A stretch of 64,000 bases of DNA from Stentor roeselii (taxonomy: Eukaryota > Ciliophora > Heterotrichea > Heterotrichida > Stentoridae), in the NCBI GenBank assembly GCA_006503475.1, contig RSEH01000021.1:154336-218335 (forward strand), in the 5' to 3' direction. Position 1 is the first letter of the stretch. Each line of letters begins with the position of its first letter. A program made the position numbers and the translations under genes. This document shows, one piece after another, positions 9,199 through 19,000 of this stretch. The notes under the pieces are model-generated. The model worked only from the letters and a program-made list of their open reading frames with translations, searched no databases and was not told the DNA's origin.

Positions 9199-10095
9199 AT
9201 GGAAAATTCAAAGATTGGCGTAAGAAGCTCATCTGCAAAAATAGATAGGATTGTTTGTAAGTTGGTATGAGCCAATCAGGATATCTCTCAAGCGACTCAG
9301 CGATCACTAAAAATCGCAGACAACGAGTACTTCCGAGCCTTAAAAATCCACCAATCAACCCGAACTCCCGCAAAAAAGTCTGAAATGCAAGAAAAAGCGA
9401 TATACACAATGGACAAGTTAATCCGAGAACGTTTAAAAAAAGGTAGTTTCGGGTACAACAACTCCAAACTACTAAATCTTCAGCAAGACCTAAAAGAAAA
9501 CTCCGATTTTCTAAACAACAGCTCTTCACTAATGCAGAAATTAAAGGAAGAGTCCAACGCCCGCCCTTCAGGAATGACTTACTCTGACTGGTTAAGGCAA
9601 AAAACAGCAGCTGAAAGAATAAAAAACAAACTAAAAGTAAAAATCAAAAGAGCTGAAACTGAAAACATGCTAAAACAAGAACAAATAGATGAAGAAGTCT
9701 TTTTGGAAAATCAAGTCGCTGTCCAGAGATGGATGAAAAAAAAACAAAAGGAAGCCTTTCGGGCGAAAAAGGAAAAAAAAAAAGAAAAAAGTGAAAAAAA
9801 TCGAGAAAAAAACGTGAAAAATGCACAGGGCGAAGAAGCTTATCGTAATTGGCTTCGGGAAAAGATCAGGGAAGAATGCACTGAATATGAAAAGAAAAAG
9901 AAAGAAACGAAAGAAGAAAAGAAAAAAATCGCGCAGGACAAATTAAGAGAAGCTGAATTTAAACTCCGATGTGAGCAGGCGTATCAGGAATGGCTGGAAA
10001 AGGTGAAGGCAGGTAGGAACTGCATAAGTCGAAAAAGCAGCATCGGAAGGAAAAAACTAGGATCAGAGCAAGAATCGTATTATCTGTCGATTTAA
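9199..10095 (+). CDS. CCDC34-like charged coiled-coil protein (two exons)
   Basis: Exon 1 is 9199-9256, an intron fills 9257-9271 and exon 2 is 9272-10095, giving 293 aa. A naive reading would start at 9385 and lose about 57 N-terminal residues; the spliced reading starts MENSKIGVRSSS. The C-terminal two thirds are almost wholly Lys/Glu helix carrying repeated aromatic-x-x-W-L/M motifs: YSDWLRQK, VQRWMKKK, YRNWLREK, YQEWLEKV. That pattern is characteristic of the CCDC34 family, which is linked to cilia and sperm flagella in animals. Assignment rests on these motifs. It has no enzymatic motif or membrane segment. Confidence 0.85.
9257..9271 (+). other. 15-nt intron (phase 1)
   Basis: GTAAGTTGGTATGAG. 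Unlike the other introns here it ends GAG and has A at position 11 rather than 10. It is the only phase-1 intron found. Retention creates an in-frame TGA. Confidence 0.8.
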
Positions 10096-10171
10096 TAATT
10101 TAATGGAATTTTTAATGTTCACTAATTGTTGATTTAATGACTTTTCTATTATTTTCTAATTCAAGGGTACT

Positions 10172-10726
10172 TCAAAATGTTGGCTTTACTTTTAATTGTG
10201 ACTTTAAATGTGACTGGCAGTTTAATATCGACCAACTCTTGACCCGTGTTACTAAAAACGACGATAAAAACACTCTAAACAAGTAAAAAACATTTAAAAC
10301 TCCAAGCAACCCACAAAAAATCAGAATAAGTATCGAGTAGACCATTCTATCTTCAAAGTTCACAAAATAATCATAAATCACTACTGAAGCCACCACTAAA
10401 AATCCCAGGGTCACCAAAAGAACTGAAAATTTCACTAAAAATTTGCATCGTTCACGGAAATCGCAAGGAAATTTCCATTCTGTGTAAGTTTTTGCTGCGA
10501 TTTTAAATGTGTGCTTGCAGACCTCACAAGAAGCGTCGAATAATGCTGGAAATTTAACCAGTATCCAGGTTTTTATACAGTCTTCGTGAACGTAGGATAA
10601 TGACCCTCGGCAGGCGCATGGGTGGATCATCAGACAGTCGTCACTTTGGAAGCAAATCCTGCAGACGAATGAGTCAGTCAGGTTTAAAACTTCCATTGAA
10701 ATATTAAATAGGTGGTTATTTTCCAA
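10172..10726 (-). CDS. RING-CH (MARCH-type) membrane E3 ubiquitin ligase
   Basis: The 184-aa protein starts with a C4HC3 RING-CH finger at about residues 21-71: CRICF, then CACRGSLSYVHEDC, then W-I and CEVC. Two hydrophobic segments follow (about 96-118 and 128-153). That is the standard layout of small MARCH/RNF-CH ligases, which sit in endomembranes with the finger facing the cytosol and ubiquitinate membrane proteins. No substrate can be inferred. It converges on the CCDC34-like gene (76 bp between stops) and is divergent from the ACSF3-like gene. Confidence 0.92.
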   Translation of the reverse strand: MENNHLFNISMEVLNLTDSFVCRICFQSDDCLMIHPCACRGSLSYVHEDCIKTWILVKFPALFDASCEVCKHTFKIAAKTYTEWKFPCDFRERCKFLVKFSVLLVTLGFLVVASVVIYDYFVNFEDRMVYSILILIFCGLLGVLNVFYLFRVFLSSFLVTRVKSWSILNCQSHLKSQLKVKPTF

Positions 10727-10822
10727 TCATTTTTATGTTGAAGGCATGATGGATTTTAAATACAAATAATTTACAGAATTAATTTATAGGTTTAGGAGAT
10801 TGGTATTGATTAATGATGAAAT

Positions 10823-12295
10823 ATGCAAGTTATCAAGAATGCTTTTAAATATCTGAACAATTCAGCAGTTCATTGCAAAAGCCGTACATTCCACTACTCA
10901 GATCTTTTATCACACGCCTCAAAAGTATCCTCTTATCTTGATTCCCTTCCCAAATCCTCGAACATAGTTTATCTTTCCGACCAGTCCTACGAATTCATTC
11001 CAATGCAATGGGGAATTTGGGCTTCAGGTCACATATCAGTTCCACTATGCACATCTCATCCACTATCAGAATGGGACTACGTTCTTCAAGACAGTAAAAG
11101 TCCGGTGATCCTCTGCCAGTCCTCCTGGGTTCCAAAGATCTCATCATTATCAAAATCAAGTAAAATTCCAATAATCCCATTCGACGACTGGACAACAGGA
11201 GACCCGATTCCTGAAGACTTCCAAAAGAAACTCTCTCTTTTAAGTCAAGACCTGCCAGCACAAATGATCTACACTTCAGGAACAACAGGAAGGCCCAAAG
11301 GCGTGTTGACAACTCACAAGGCTCTTGCAAGCCAAGTCAATTCTTTGACATCAGCGTGGAATTGGAAGGAAAATGACCATATCCTTGAAATCCTTCCCTT
11401 GCATCATGTCCATGGAAACGTTAACATCTTGACATGTGCTTTGAATTCAGGCGCTTCAGTCACTTTTCATTCAAAGTTCGACCCTGTGCAGGTCTGGTCT
11501 TCTATTCTTGAAAGTAAGACTTCTGGTCTTTCTCTATTGATGGGAGTTCCTACTATTTACTTTAAGCTTATCCAGGACTGGAAGGGAAGATCGAAAAGTG
11601 AACAAGAGAAACTTACTGAAGCTTGCTCGAATTTAAGACTTATGGTCTGTGGGTCCATGGCTCTTCCTGAAAACACTTTGAAGGAATGGAAAGAAATTTC
11701 GGGGCATGTCTTGCTGGAAAGATATGGAATGACTGAATGTGGAATGATCTTGTCTAATCCACTTGATGGAGAAAGGAAACCAGGATTCGTTGGAAGACCT
11801 TTGCCTGGAGTGCAGGTCAAAGTTGTCCAGGGAGAACTCAGGGTCAAGTCAGAAGGAATGTTTTTAGAGTATTTTGGAAAAAAACAAGCAACTCTTGAAA
11901 CTTTTGATGAAGATGGATGGTTTCGTACTGGGGATATTGTTGAACAGGACTCACAGGGTGACTTTAAGATTTTAGGAAGAGCTTCTGTGGATATTTTAAA
12001 GGTCAGTGGATTTAAAATTTCGGCTTTGGATATTGAAAATGATCTTCTTGGTATTCCTGATGTTTTGGAAGTCGCTGTTTTGGGAATTCCTGATGAAATC
12101 ACCGGACAGAAAATTGGGGTCATTTTTAAGGCGAAGAGAAATATCGGATTAGATGAAATTAAGGAATGGAGTAGGACACGAATGGCGCATTATAAGATTC
12201 CTAAGATTAGTCTTCAGGTTTCTGAAATTCCTAGAAATCAGATGGGCAAGGTGAATAAAAAAGAATTAGTCAAACTTTTTACTAGCCCTAATTAA
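10823..12295 (+). CDS. ACSF3: Malonyl-CoA/acyl-CoA synthetase, ACSF3-like
   Basis: This is an adenylate-forming ligase. The 490-aa protein has YTSGTTGRPKGVLTTH near residue 148, LPLHHVHGNVN near 192, LLERYGMTECGM near 300, WFRTGDIV near 370 and the C-terminal EIPRNQMGKVNKKEL with its catalytic Lys. The HHVHG signature and the PRNQMGK end match ACSF3/malonyl-CoA synthetases, which activate malonate or methylmalonate in mitochondria, rather than acetyl- or long-chain enzymes. A presequence is not obvious, so the compartment is uncertain. The start is fixed by an in-frame TGA just upstream. The coding strand changes from A+C-rich to G+T-rich along the gene. Confidence 0.9.
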   Translation: MQVIKNAFKYLNNSAVHCKSRTFHYSDLLSHASKVSSYLDSLPKSSNIVYLSDQSYEFIPMQWGIWASGHISVPLCTSHPLSEWDYVLQDSKSPVILCQSSWVPKISSLSKSSKIPIIPFDDWTTGDPIPEDFQKKLSLLSQDLPAQMIYTSGTTGRPKGVLTTHKALASQVNSLTSAWNWKENDHILEILPLHHVHGNVNILTCALNSGASVTFHSKFDPVQVWSSILESKTSGLSLLMGVPTIYFKLIQDWKGRSKSEQEKLTEACSNLRLMVCGSMALPENTLKEWKEISGHVLLERYGMTECGMILSNPLDGERKPGFVGRPLPGVQVKVVQGELRVKSEGMFLEYFGKKQATLETFDEDGWFRTGDIVEQDSQGDFKILGRASVDILKVSGFKISALDIENDLLGIPDVLEVAVLGIPDEITGQKIGVIFKAKRNIGLDEIKEWSRTRMAHYKIPKISLQVSEIPRNQMGKVNKKELVKLFTSPN

Positions 12296-14544
12296 CTATT
12301 GAGTTCTAGGTTATTGGGTTGTTAAGTAGAGGGAATAATTATTTTAATTGATACCCATTCTAAAATAAAAACAACTATAATTCTCGAATCCTTTCAAAAA
12401 TATAAGTATTATAGTAAATATAATTGAATAATTAGATCATGTATTATAATTAATCTTGAAATGATTAATCATGTTACTAATTGTAACTTAATCAAAAGAC
12501 TGAAGATTTGTTAAGAGAACAAATGAAGCTCTCCATGATCATTAAGAAATCGATAAGTCAAGCTTTATATTTGTAGGAACAGGACGGATTGTGATAGGAT
12601 ATGTGAAAATGGTGATATTCGGCATAGCCTAATTTTATCGTTAAATTCAAATATTCAAAAGTTCCAAAGTTTTTTGATTTTGAAATGGTCAAGACAAAAC
12701 GAATCCTCGCAAAAATACAAAAATTGAATCATAATACTTTTTACATTGATCATCTACTTGCATTCCAATTAAAACCAGAAGACTGGATTTTCTGCAAACT
12801 AGAAGATAATTTCTATCAAATCAATAGATCAGTGATTATTACTCATTATTCAATCAAAGAAATGCAATTATCATCGGATTTCCAATGACCAATACTAACT
12901 ATTCATCATACAAAAACACAAAATTAGAATTCAAGACTTTGAGGAAAAATATTTGTTTAGTTTTATTTATCGAAGATACTTTCAATAAATGGAATGCTAA
13001 AGACTTCTTGATTATTGAATCAAATTGAATATAACTGGCCATCAGACACTTAATAAATTTGAACCATTATGGATGCATTACTAAGGTTCAAGAAATAAAG
13101 AATTCACAAAGAAAACAAAATTTGATTTGCAATATAGAAATTTATTATATAAAAAAATGTTTTCATTAGTAACTCCTGATTGTTTGTTAGATTCTTTTTT
13201 TTCTGCAATTGACTTATATTAAAATACTATAAAGGCATATTTCTTAGTATTGTATTAGATAAACTTTACCAGCATACTTAATCATTCAAAAAAACTAGAG
13301 ATTTTATAACATAATAAATTTTATTTGCTTAAAGTTTTAATCACCAAATTAATAATAATTGAGTTAACTCCAAATTGTATTCATGAATACATAAAATTTT
13401 CAATTATTTTAGGAAATTATTCAAGTCCATAATTCAATCAAAAGCTCTTCTTGGTTATACATTGATATACATTTTGGAATACTATCTAAAGTATTTTAAA
13501 TATTTGATAATATTAAAAACGATGTTGAATTCTTGAACTACCCTATGATATTAAATAATCTTTAAAAATAATTCTATTTTGATTTTGTTTCAATCTTATT
13601 AATATATTTGGGATTTTTATCTAGAATTAAGTGACCTAAATAATCTAAATTTAGGACTAGTATATTAGTATAATTAAGAAATTATCGATTCAGCCTAGTA
13701 ATTTATTTCTTTATTTAATCAGTATTATTATATTTGAAAACTCAACATTTTTAAGCAATTATATCTGTTTTTGCTCACCAATTTTCAAATCATCTTAAAA
13801 GAGGATCGAAGATTTAGAAAGGCTATTTTGTTTGTAGTTACAATATATGAGTCCTTGAATATTTAAAGCAACCATAGTTCTTCCAGATGGAGCAGTAAAG
13901 CCAAGAGGTGAAAAACTGCAAAGTGAAAGTTTAACTAAAAATTTGTTATTATGGTGTGAACTATTGATATATATCAGAATATTTTTTACAGTTTAATTGT
14001 TTTCTAGATACATGATTCTTTTTCTAGTTTACCAAATAATATGAATTTTGATATATGAGTCTAATCAGGACTAGAATAAATATTTTTTAACTCATCAGTT
14101 TTCATTAGGGGGTAAATCGGATACTTCTATTCAAGAATAGGCTTTTGCTGATTAATCTTATTGGGGATGAGACTAAATTCTTTTATATTTGAAGCTTAAA
14201 TTTGAAATTTAGATAGGATTTATGTGTAGATAATTTTCTTATTTTCTATAATCCTTTTGTGTTTAAGTGGTTGAACCTTATTAGCTTCTTGGACTTGACA
14301 CTCAACTTAACTTATACAAAATAGTCAAAAGTGACTAGATAAAAGAAACCAAAAAATATAATAATATTTAAAAATGATGAAAAAGACTCAAAAGTCTAGT
14401 CAATAATAAACTTTTTTTCAATCAAATACCTAAAATAAATTAAAACAAAATCAGCGATAAATTCATCATCCAAATAATCACATAAGCCTTTCAGGTGATT
14501 CAGTGAATAAATTACTGCTAAAGAGCTTAACAATCCTATCTAAA
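12296..14544. other. 2.2-kb gene-poor AT-rich region
   Basis: This is one of the largest spacers in a gene-dense window. The only candidate gene is a short frame at 12685-12888. From 12900 to 14540 I see short AT-rich strings with frequent stops in all frames and no strong repeat, RNA gene or recognisable relic. A stretch near 13870-13930 is less AT-rich and could be a decayed coding piece, but I cannot identify it. Confidence 0.5.
12685..12888 (+). CDS. Possible small hypothetical protein, 67 aa
   Basis: An ATG frame in the gene-poor spacer encodes a 67-residue product with a basic start (MVKTKRILAKIQK) and a mixed hydrophobic/polar body (FYIDHLLAFQLKPEDW). No domain, signal peptide or paralogue in the window supports it. 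It may be chance, or a remnant of a larger decayed gene. Confidence 0.25.
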   Translation: MVKTKRILAKIQKLNHNTFYIDHLLAFQLKPEDWIFCKLEDNFYQINRSVIITHYSIKEMQLSSDFQ

Positions 14545-15309
14545 TTATTGAACTATCCAGATTCTTCTGGGTTCATAATTGTATCTCAGACCATCAACAC
14601 ATAGAATGTTTCCATACAATGAATGGTTTTGATATCTTAAGTTCTCCAATGCTGGACCTTGTCGGACTCGCCCCCATTTGTCGAAGATGCTACCGTGACA
14701 CATGCAAGTCCACCCTTTGTACTTGCCTACATATGGAATAGGGATACACCCTAGATGTGTGCATCGAGCACTTACTACAAGAACTTTAGAGTTTGGAGCT
14801 TCTGTGAACTTAGGTGGATGGGCAGTATCCATAAGTGAATGTTCCGGAGTACTTGCTTCATCATCCATTTCTTCCTTGGTAAACCTTCTAACAAACAAAG
14901 GATTTCCATGCCAAGAGATCTGCATGACTTCTCCAGGAGGTAGTTCTCCAATATCAAACTCCATATACTTATCCGGGAAGTACCTGATCCATCCAGCAGT
15001 CATGGCAGCAGCCGAGCTGGCAACCCACTTCGCAAGAGTGAGCCAAATGGCAGTGACCATTGTGTTACAAATATAAATCTGCGCCTTTTTGATCTCTCCT
15101 TCATTTTCATTAAACTCTCTTGCTTCATCAAACCAATTATCAAGTTTCAGCTTGAAGTCAGTCCTATCTAGAAAGTTCCCTGGTTTAGTAGCAGTCTCAA
15201 ATAAAGGAGCTCCTTCCTCTGAATACCGACTGCCTCGATACCATTCTTCTGAAAAGCAAACCTTCGGGACTTTAACCAGGAGCTTGGAAAGTGCGACTCT
15301 GGATAACAT
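14545..15309 (-). CDS. UQCRFS1: Rieske iron-sulfur subunit of mitochondrial complex III
   Basis: This is the electron-transfer subunit of the cytochrome bc1 complex, passing electrons from ubiquinol to cytochrome c1. The 254-aa protein has the two [2Fe-2S] ligand boxes CTHLGC (about residue 180) and CMCHGS (about 202). A single membrane helix lies upstream at about 87-110 (IWLTLAKWVASSAAAMTAG). The N-terminal 20 residues (MLSRVALSKLLVKVPKVCF) are basic and amphipathic as expected for a mitochondrial presequence. It ends GLRYNYEPRRIWIVQ. The start codon lies 38 bp from the divergent gene at 15348. Confidence 0.96.
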   Translation of the reverse strand: MLSRVALSKLLVKVPKVCFSEEWYRGSRYSEEGAPLFETATKPGNFLDRTDFKLKLDNWFDEAREFNENEGEIKKAQIYICNTMVTAIWLTLAKWVASSAAAMTAGWIRYFPDKYMEFDIGELPPGEVMQISWHGNPLFVRRFTKEEMDDEASTPEHSLMDTAHPPKFTEAPNSKVLVVSARCTHLGCIPIPYVGKYKGWTCMCHGSIFDKWGRVRQGPALENLRYQNHSLYGNILCVDGLRYNYEPRRIWIVQ

Positions 15310-15347
15310 TTATTAATGGTAATGAAGACACTGCTTATGAATAATAA
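15310..15347. promoter_or_regulatory. 38-bp bidirectional spacer
   Basis: The start codons of the Rieske gene (minus) and the small coiled-coil gene (plus) are separated by only 38 AT-rich bases, so promoter elements and leaders for both must lie here or inside coding sequence. Confidence 0.65.
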
Positions 15348-15902
15348 ATGATCAACACCTTTGAAGAGTTCAAAAAAGGAATAGGAAGAGTTGGAGTTAA
15401 TCCTGCTGGAAATGATGATGACGTCGCTGAGTTGAAGAAAATCGTTGAGATTAAAAATTTACAGAGACTTAAACTTTTCAGGGAAAATGAAGAATTGAGG
15501 AAGAAGAGTGTTGATAAAAATTTGAATGAAATGATTGCGAAAGTTGGAGAAGAACTTAGAATGCAGATAAGGGTTAATGAACAGATTGAGGAAAGAATTG
15601 AAAGGATTATTGGAAATGGTAAAGGGAAGGGATTTACTGAAAGAGGAAAAATTACTGATGTGAAAAGTGGAAGAACTGTTATGGATAAAAGTCCTTTGAA
15701 ACCGCCTAGATCGAGATGTGATAAAAAGGAAATTGAAATTTCTAATAGTCTTGCTTGTGCTATTGAAATGGCGCAGAAAAATCTGGAAAAGTGTAAAAAG
15801 GAAAAAAGAAGTGTTTCTCCTGGACTTAGTTCTACGAATTTAAGGTATTCGACTCCACCTAATCAAAGATTATTGAATCAGAGCTTGTTGTCTAATAGAT
15901 AA
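15348..15902 (+). CDS. Small coiled-coil protein with RSVSP...RYSTP tail
   Basis: The 184-aa protein has a coiled coil at about 25-90, a basic linker with SPLKPPRSRCDKK, a short helix (SLACAIEMAQKNLEK) and a Ser-rich tail. The tail has RSVSPGLSS, then LRYSTPPNQ, and ends LLNQSLLSNR. The same arrangement (SPIKPPR, a helix with DNAIDQAYKSL, RSVSPCFSTSS, SRYSTPGKK, end TSLSSN) occurs in the 210-aa protein at 49083-49715, so the two are paralogues. The SP and TP sites look like targets of proline-directed kinases. Function unknown. Confidence 0.8.
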   Translation: MINTFEEFKKGIGRVGVNPAGNDDDVAELKKIVEIKNLQRLKLFRENEELRKKSVDKNLNEMIAKVGEELRMQIRVNEQIEERIERIIGNGKGKGFTERGKITDVKSGRTVMDKSPLKPPRSRCDKKEIEISNSLACAIEMAQKNLEKCKKEKRSVSPGLSSTNLRYSTPPNQRLLNQSLLSNR

Positions 15903-16073
15903 AAATTGTTGAGATAAATATTGTTATTCAAGATCTGATTTTTAATCTTTTTAACTGATTTAGGATTTCTTGTGAAGTTGACAGGAAACCTTTTTTTTAT
16001 TCTTTTTCTTTTCTATATTGATGATCTTGATTCGCTTTCTTCATCAATTTTTCAATTTTCTGTTCATCAATAA

Positions 16074-19000
16074 ATGTCCATAAATCGCCTGAGATCTCAC
16101 GAAGACCTCTCCGGTTACCTAGAGTTACTGGAAGACACAAACGACTACTTCGAATCAAGTTCCGAGTACCTTCCATCAATATCCGAAGACCCAACCGAGA
16201 TAATCCAAGACCTTCTATCTCAGTTGTTATCAACTCGTAAAAAAGCTCAAGAAATGATAAAAATCGGAAAAAAGTTTTACAAGGTTCAAGAAGACCAAAG
16301 CAAAACTAACACCCAGTTGGTCAACGAAATCATGAGTCTTCAGTCAGACGTTAACACCCTGGCCAACCGTCTCGCAGCCCAAAGCAAAGAAATCGACTTG
16401 AAAGACAAGCAATTCGACACAATGTCTCACGAGTTGCATGAAACAGAAAAAGAATATCGCGCACTTCTCTCTGAAGTCGATCAGCTTAGAAAAGATGTGA
16501 AAATTCTTAGAAATCGAAAACAATCACCTCAAGCAAAACAAAGAAAAAGTCTACTTAAGGTCAATGAAGATAAAGATGAGGAAATCAGGAATCTTAAACT
16601 TCTTGTTGAAGACTTTAAAGAGGAATTATTTAGAAAAGCTGGGGAAATTAAAGAGGTTTCACAGAAAATGAAGGAAAATGAAGAGGCTTTGGTTAATGAA
16701 AGGGGGAATTTAGAGAAAACAAGGACTTTAGCGAATGGTTTTAAGAAAGAAGTGGCTCAGCTTCAGGATAAGGTTGATGAACTTGAATTTGAACTTGAAA
16801 CTGAAAAAAATTCGGTTTTTCACCTGGAAAAAGAACTTATTAAGCAAAAAAATTACAATGAAAACTTTGTAAAGGAGTATGAAAGAGAAAGAAGGGCGAG
16901 CAGCATCAGTCAATTCGGAATCAGCAATGAACTCATGACTTTTATACAAGAAGAAAACAGAAAAGATAGAGAAAAAGAAGAAAAAAGACCTAAAAGTCCT
17001 GAAAGTCTTGACAGTGATCATGAATTGAATTCAGTCACTTTGCCGATGTATAAAAAACATGCACCGAGAATTGAAACTCTTGGGGATTGGATTGATGAGG
17101 AAAAAGATTTCGTTGATGATTTATACCCACCTCCTTTGCTTAGTAAGCAAAATACTATGTTTGTCCTTAGCTCACCTGTTGTTAACTATGATAAAAAGTT
17201 CCAGTTTCCAGGGGTCTTGGAAAATCAACTGGAAATCGAAAAATGTGAATGTTTTTCGATTCAAAACTTCAAAAAAAGCTCAGCGAAATCGACATTTGAC
17301 CTTAAAACAGTTAAAAAAAATAAAAAAGTCTTCACTTTTGATGATGATGAAATCGCTGATAATGTGACTCCTATTCAACAGTCTTCTAAACTTTGGGATT
17401 TTTTTAGAGATGAAGGAATTTCTATCTGGGCTTCCAAGAATATACTCAGATTGAGCCTTGATTTCGAAAAGACTTCATCAATTTCTTTGAAGAATAAAGG
17501 AGTTGTTTCTTTGGAGGTTTTTAAAAATTTGGATATGGTGAAAAATTCAGGAATAGTCAGGGAAAGTCAGATTGGTTTAAAGAAAAGTTTACAGGATGTA
17601 GAAATTTTTTGTTTTCCTGGGAAATTAGTGAAAAGTAGGCTTGGGTGTTGCAAATTATTCGGAATGCAAATCGAGAGATCACGACAAGAAGTAAGTATTC
17701 AAAAAATTAAAGGATTTACGAAAAATACAAGTCTCTCACAAAAGTCCTATGAAAAAATTTGCATAAATAAAATAAAAAAATCACTTGTTATAAGCAAACC
17801 TGAAAATTCTGAACTTGAAATTAAAAGCATGAGGCAAGTCGTTACATTGAATCATTTCAAAGGATTGAATATAAAAAAACACCCAAGTTTCCAAATGCCA
17901 AGTGAAAATTTCTCTACTAAAATACTCCCACTGCCCAAACCTCCTTTAACCATCTTCAGTTCACAACAAACTACAATAATTCCAGACCGAAAAACAATTC
18001 TTCAAAATTTGAAAGGATTCAATAAAACGTCTAATCTTTCGCTTTCATCATTTAAAAGCTCATCAATTGATATAAGCCCTTCAAAGCCAAATCTTTCTAT
18101 ATTAAGATTCGAATTAGGAATAAATGCAAGTCATCAGAAAATCGAACTTCAACCTTTTAAAGGGTTTTATTCAAAAATCAGTCCAACTTCTGTAACTGTT
18201 TCTGAATCAATAAAAATTTTACCTGCGAAAAAAACAGAACTGGAAATTTGGAGACAAGGACTTGGAATCAAGCCTAGTAAACAAGAGGTACTAATTCAAA
18301 AAATTGCAGGTTTTAGCTCAAACTATGGTAAAACTTTAACTGTTTCAGGAAGACTGATCACAGAAATCCCACCAGTGAAAAAATCTTGTTTAGAAATATG
18401 TAGAAATGAATTTTCGGGTTTGAACATAGAAAGATCTTGGCAAGTTCTGAGTATTCAATCGTTAAAAGGCTTTAACCCTAAAACATCTCCTTCATTCGAA
18501 AGCCTATCATATGAAGTAATTCCACTGAAGCAAGCAATAGAAATCCAAACATTTCCTATTTCAACTCATCAATCAAAGTTATCAAAACATACCAATCCTG
18601 TAATCCAAATACAAAAAAAACTTCAAGAAATGACTTTACACGTTTCAACCCCCTTCAGCATCGAATCCAATTTGCACAGCATGAAAATTCAAGACATATC
18701 AATAACGAAAACCCTTCAAAGCCTTTCAATCCACAAACATTCATCAAAACTTCCATCAAAAAATCCTTTGAATTCAGAAAGTCAATCAATTGAAATTCTT
18801 TCACAACCAAAAGTAAAACTTTCACAAACATCAGAACTTCCGATATCCATTCATCGATCAGTTGAAATCTTAAAAATTTCTTCAAATCCTATAAAAAACC
18901 ATGTTTCTAGACTAGAAACCTCTAAAAACAATCAAAATTTCTCAATACCTAAGTTACAGAAGTTTTTCTTATCAGTTTCCTGTTGTCCTGAGAGTAGTTC

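Noticed and set aside
11557-12123. 188-aa frame on the minus strand inside the ACSF3-like gene
   Set aside because: Antisense shadow: its sequence is the reverse of conserved synthetase motifs and has no recognisable domain of its own.
13860-13940. Possible gene relic in the large spacer
   Set aside because: Slightly less AT-rich and vaguely similar to a string near 43480, but too short and diverged to support a call.
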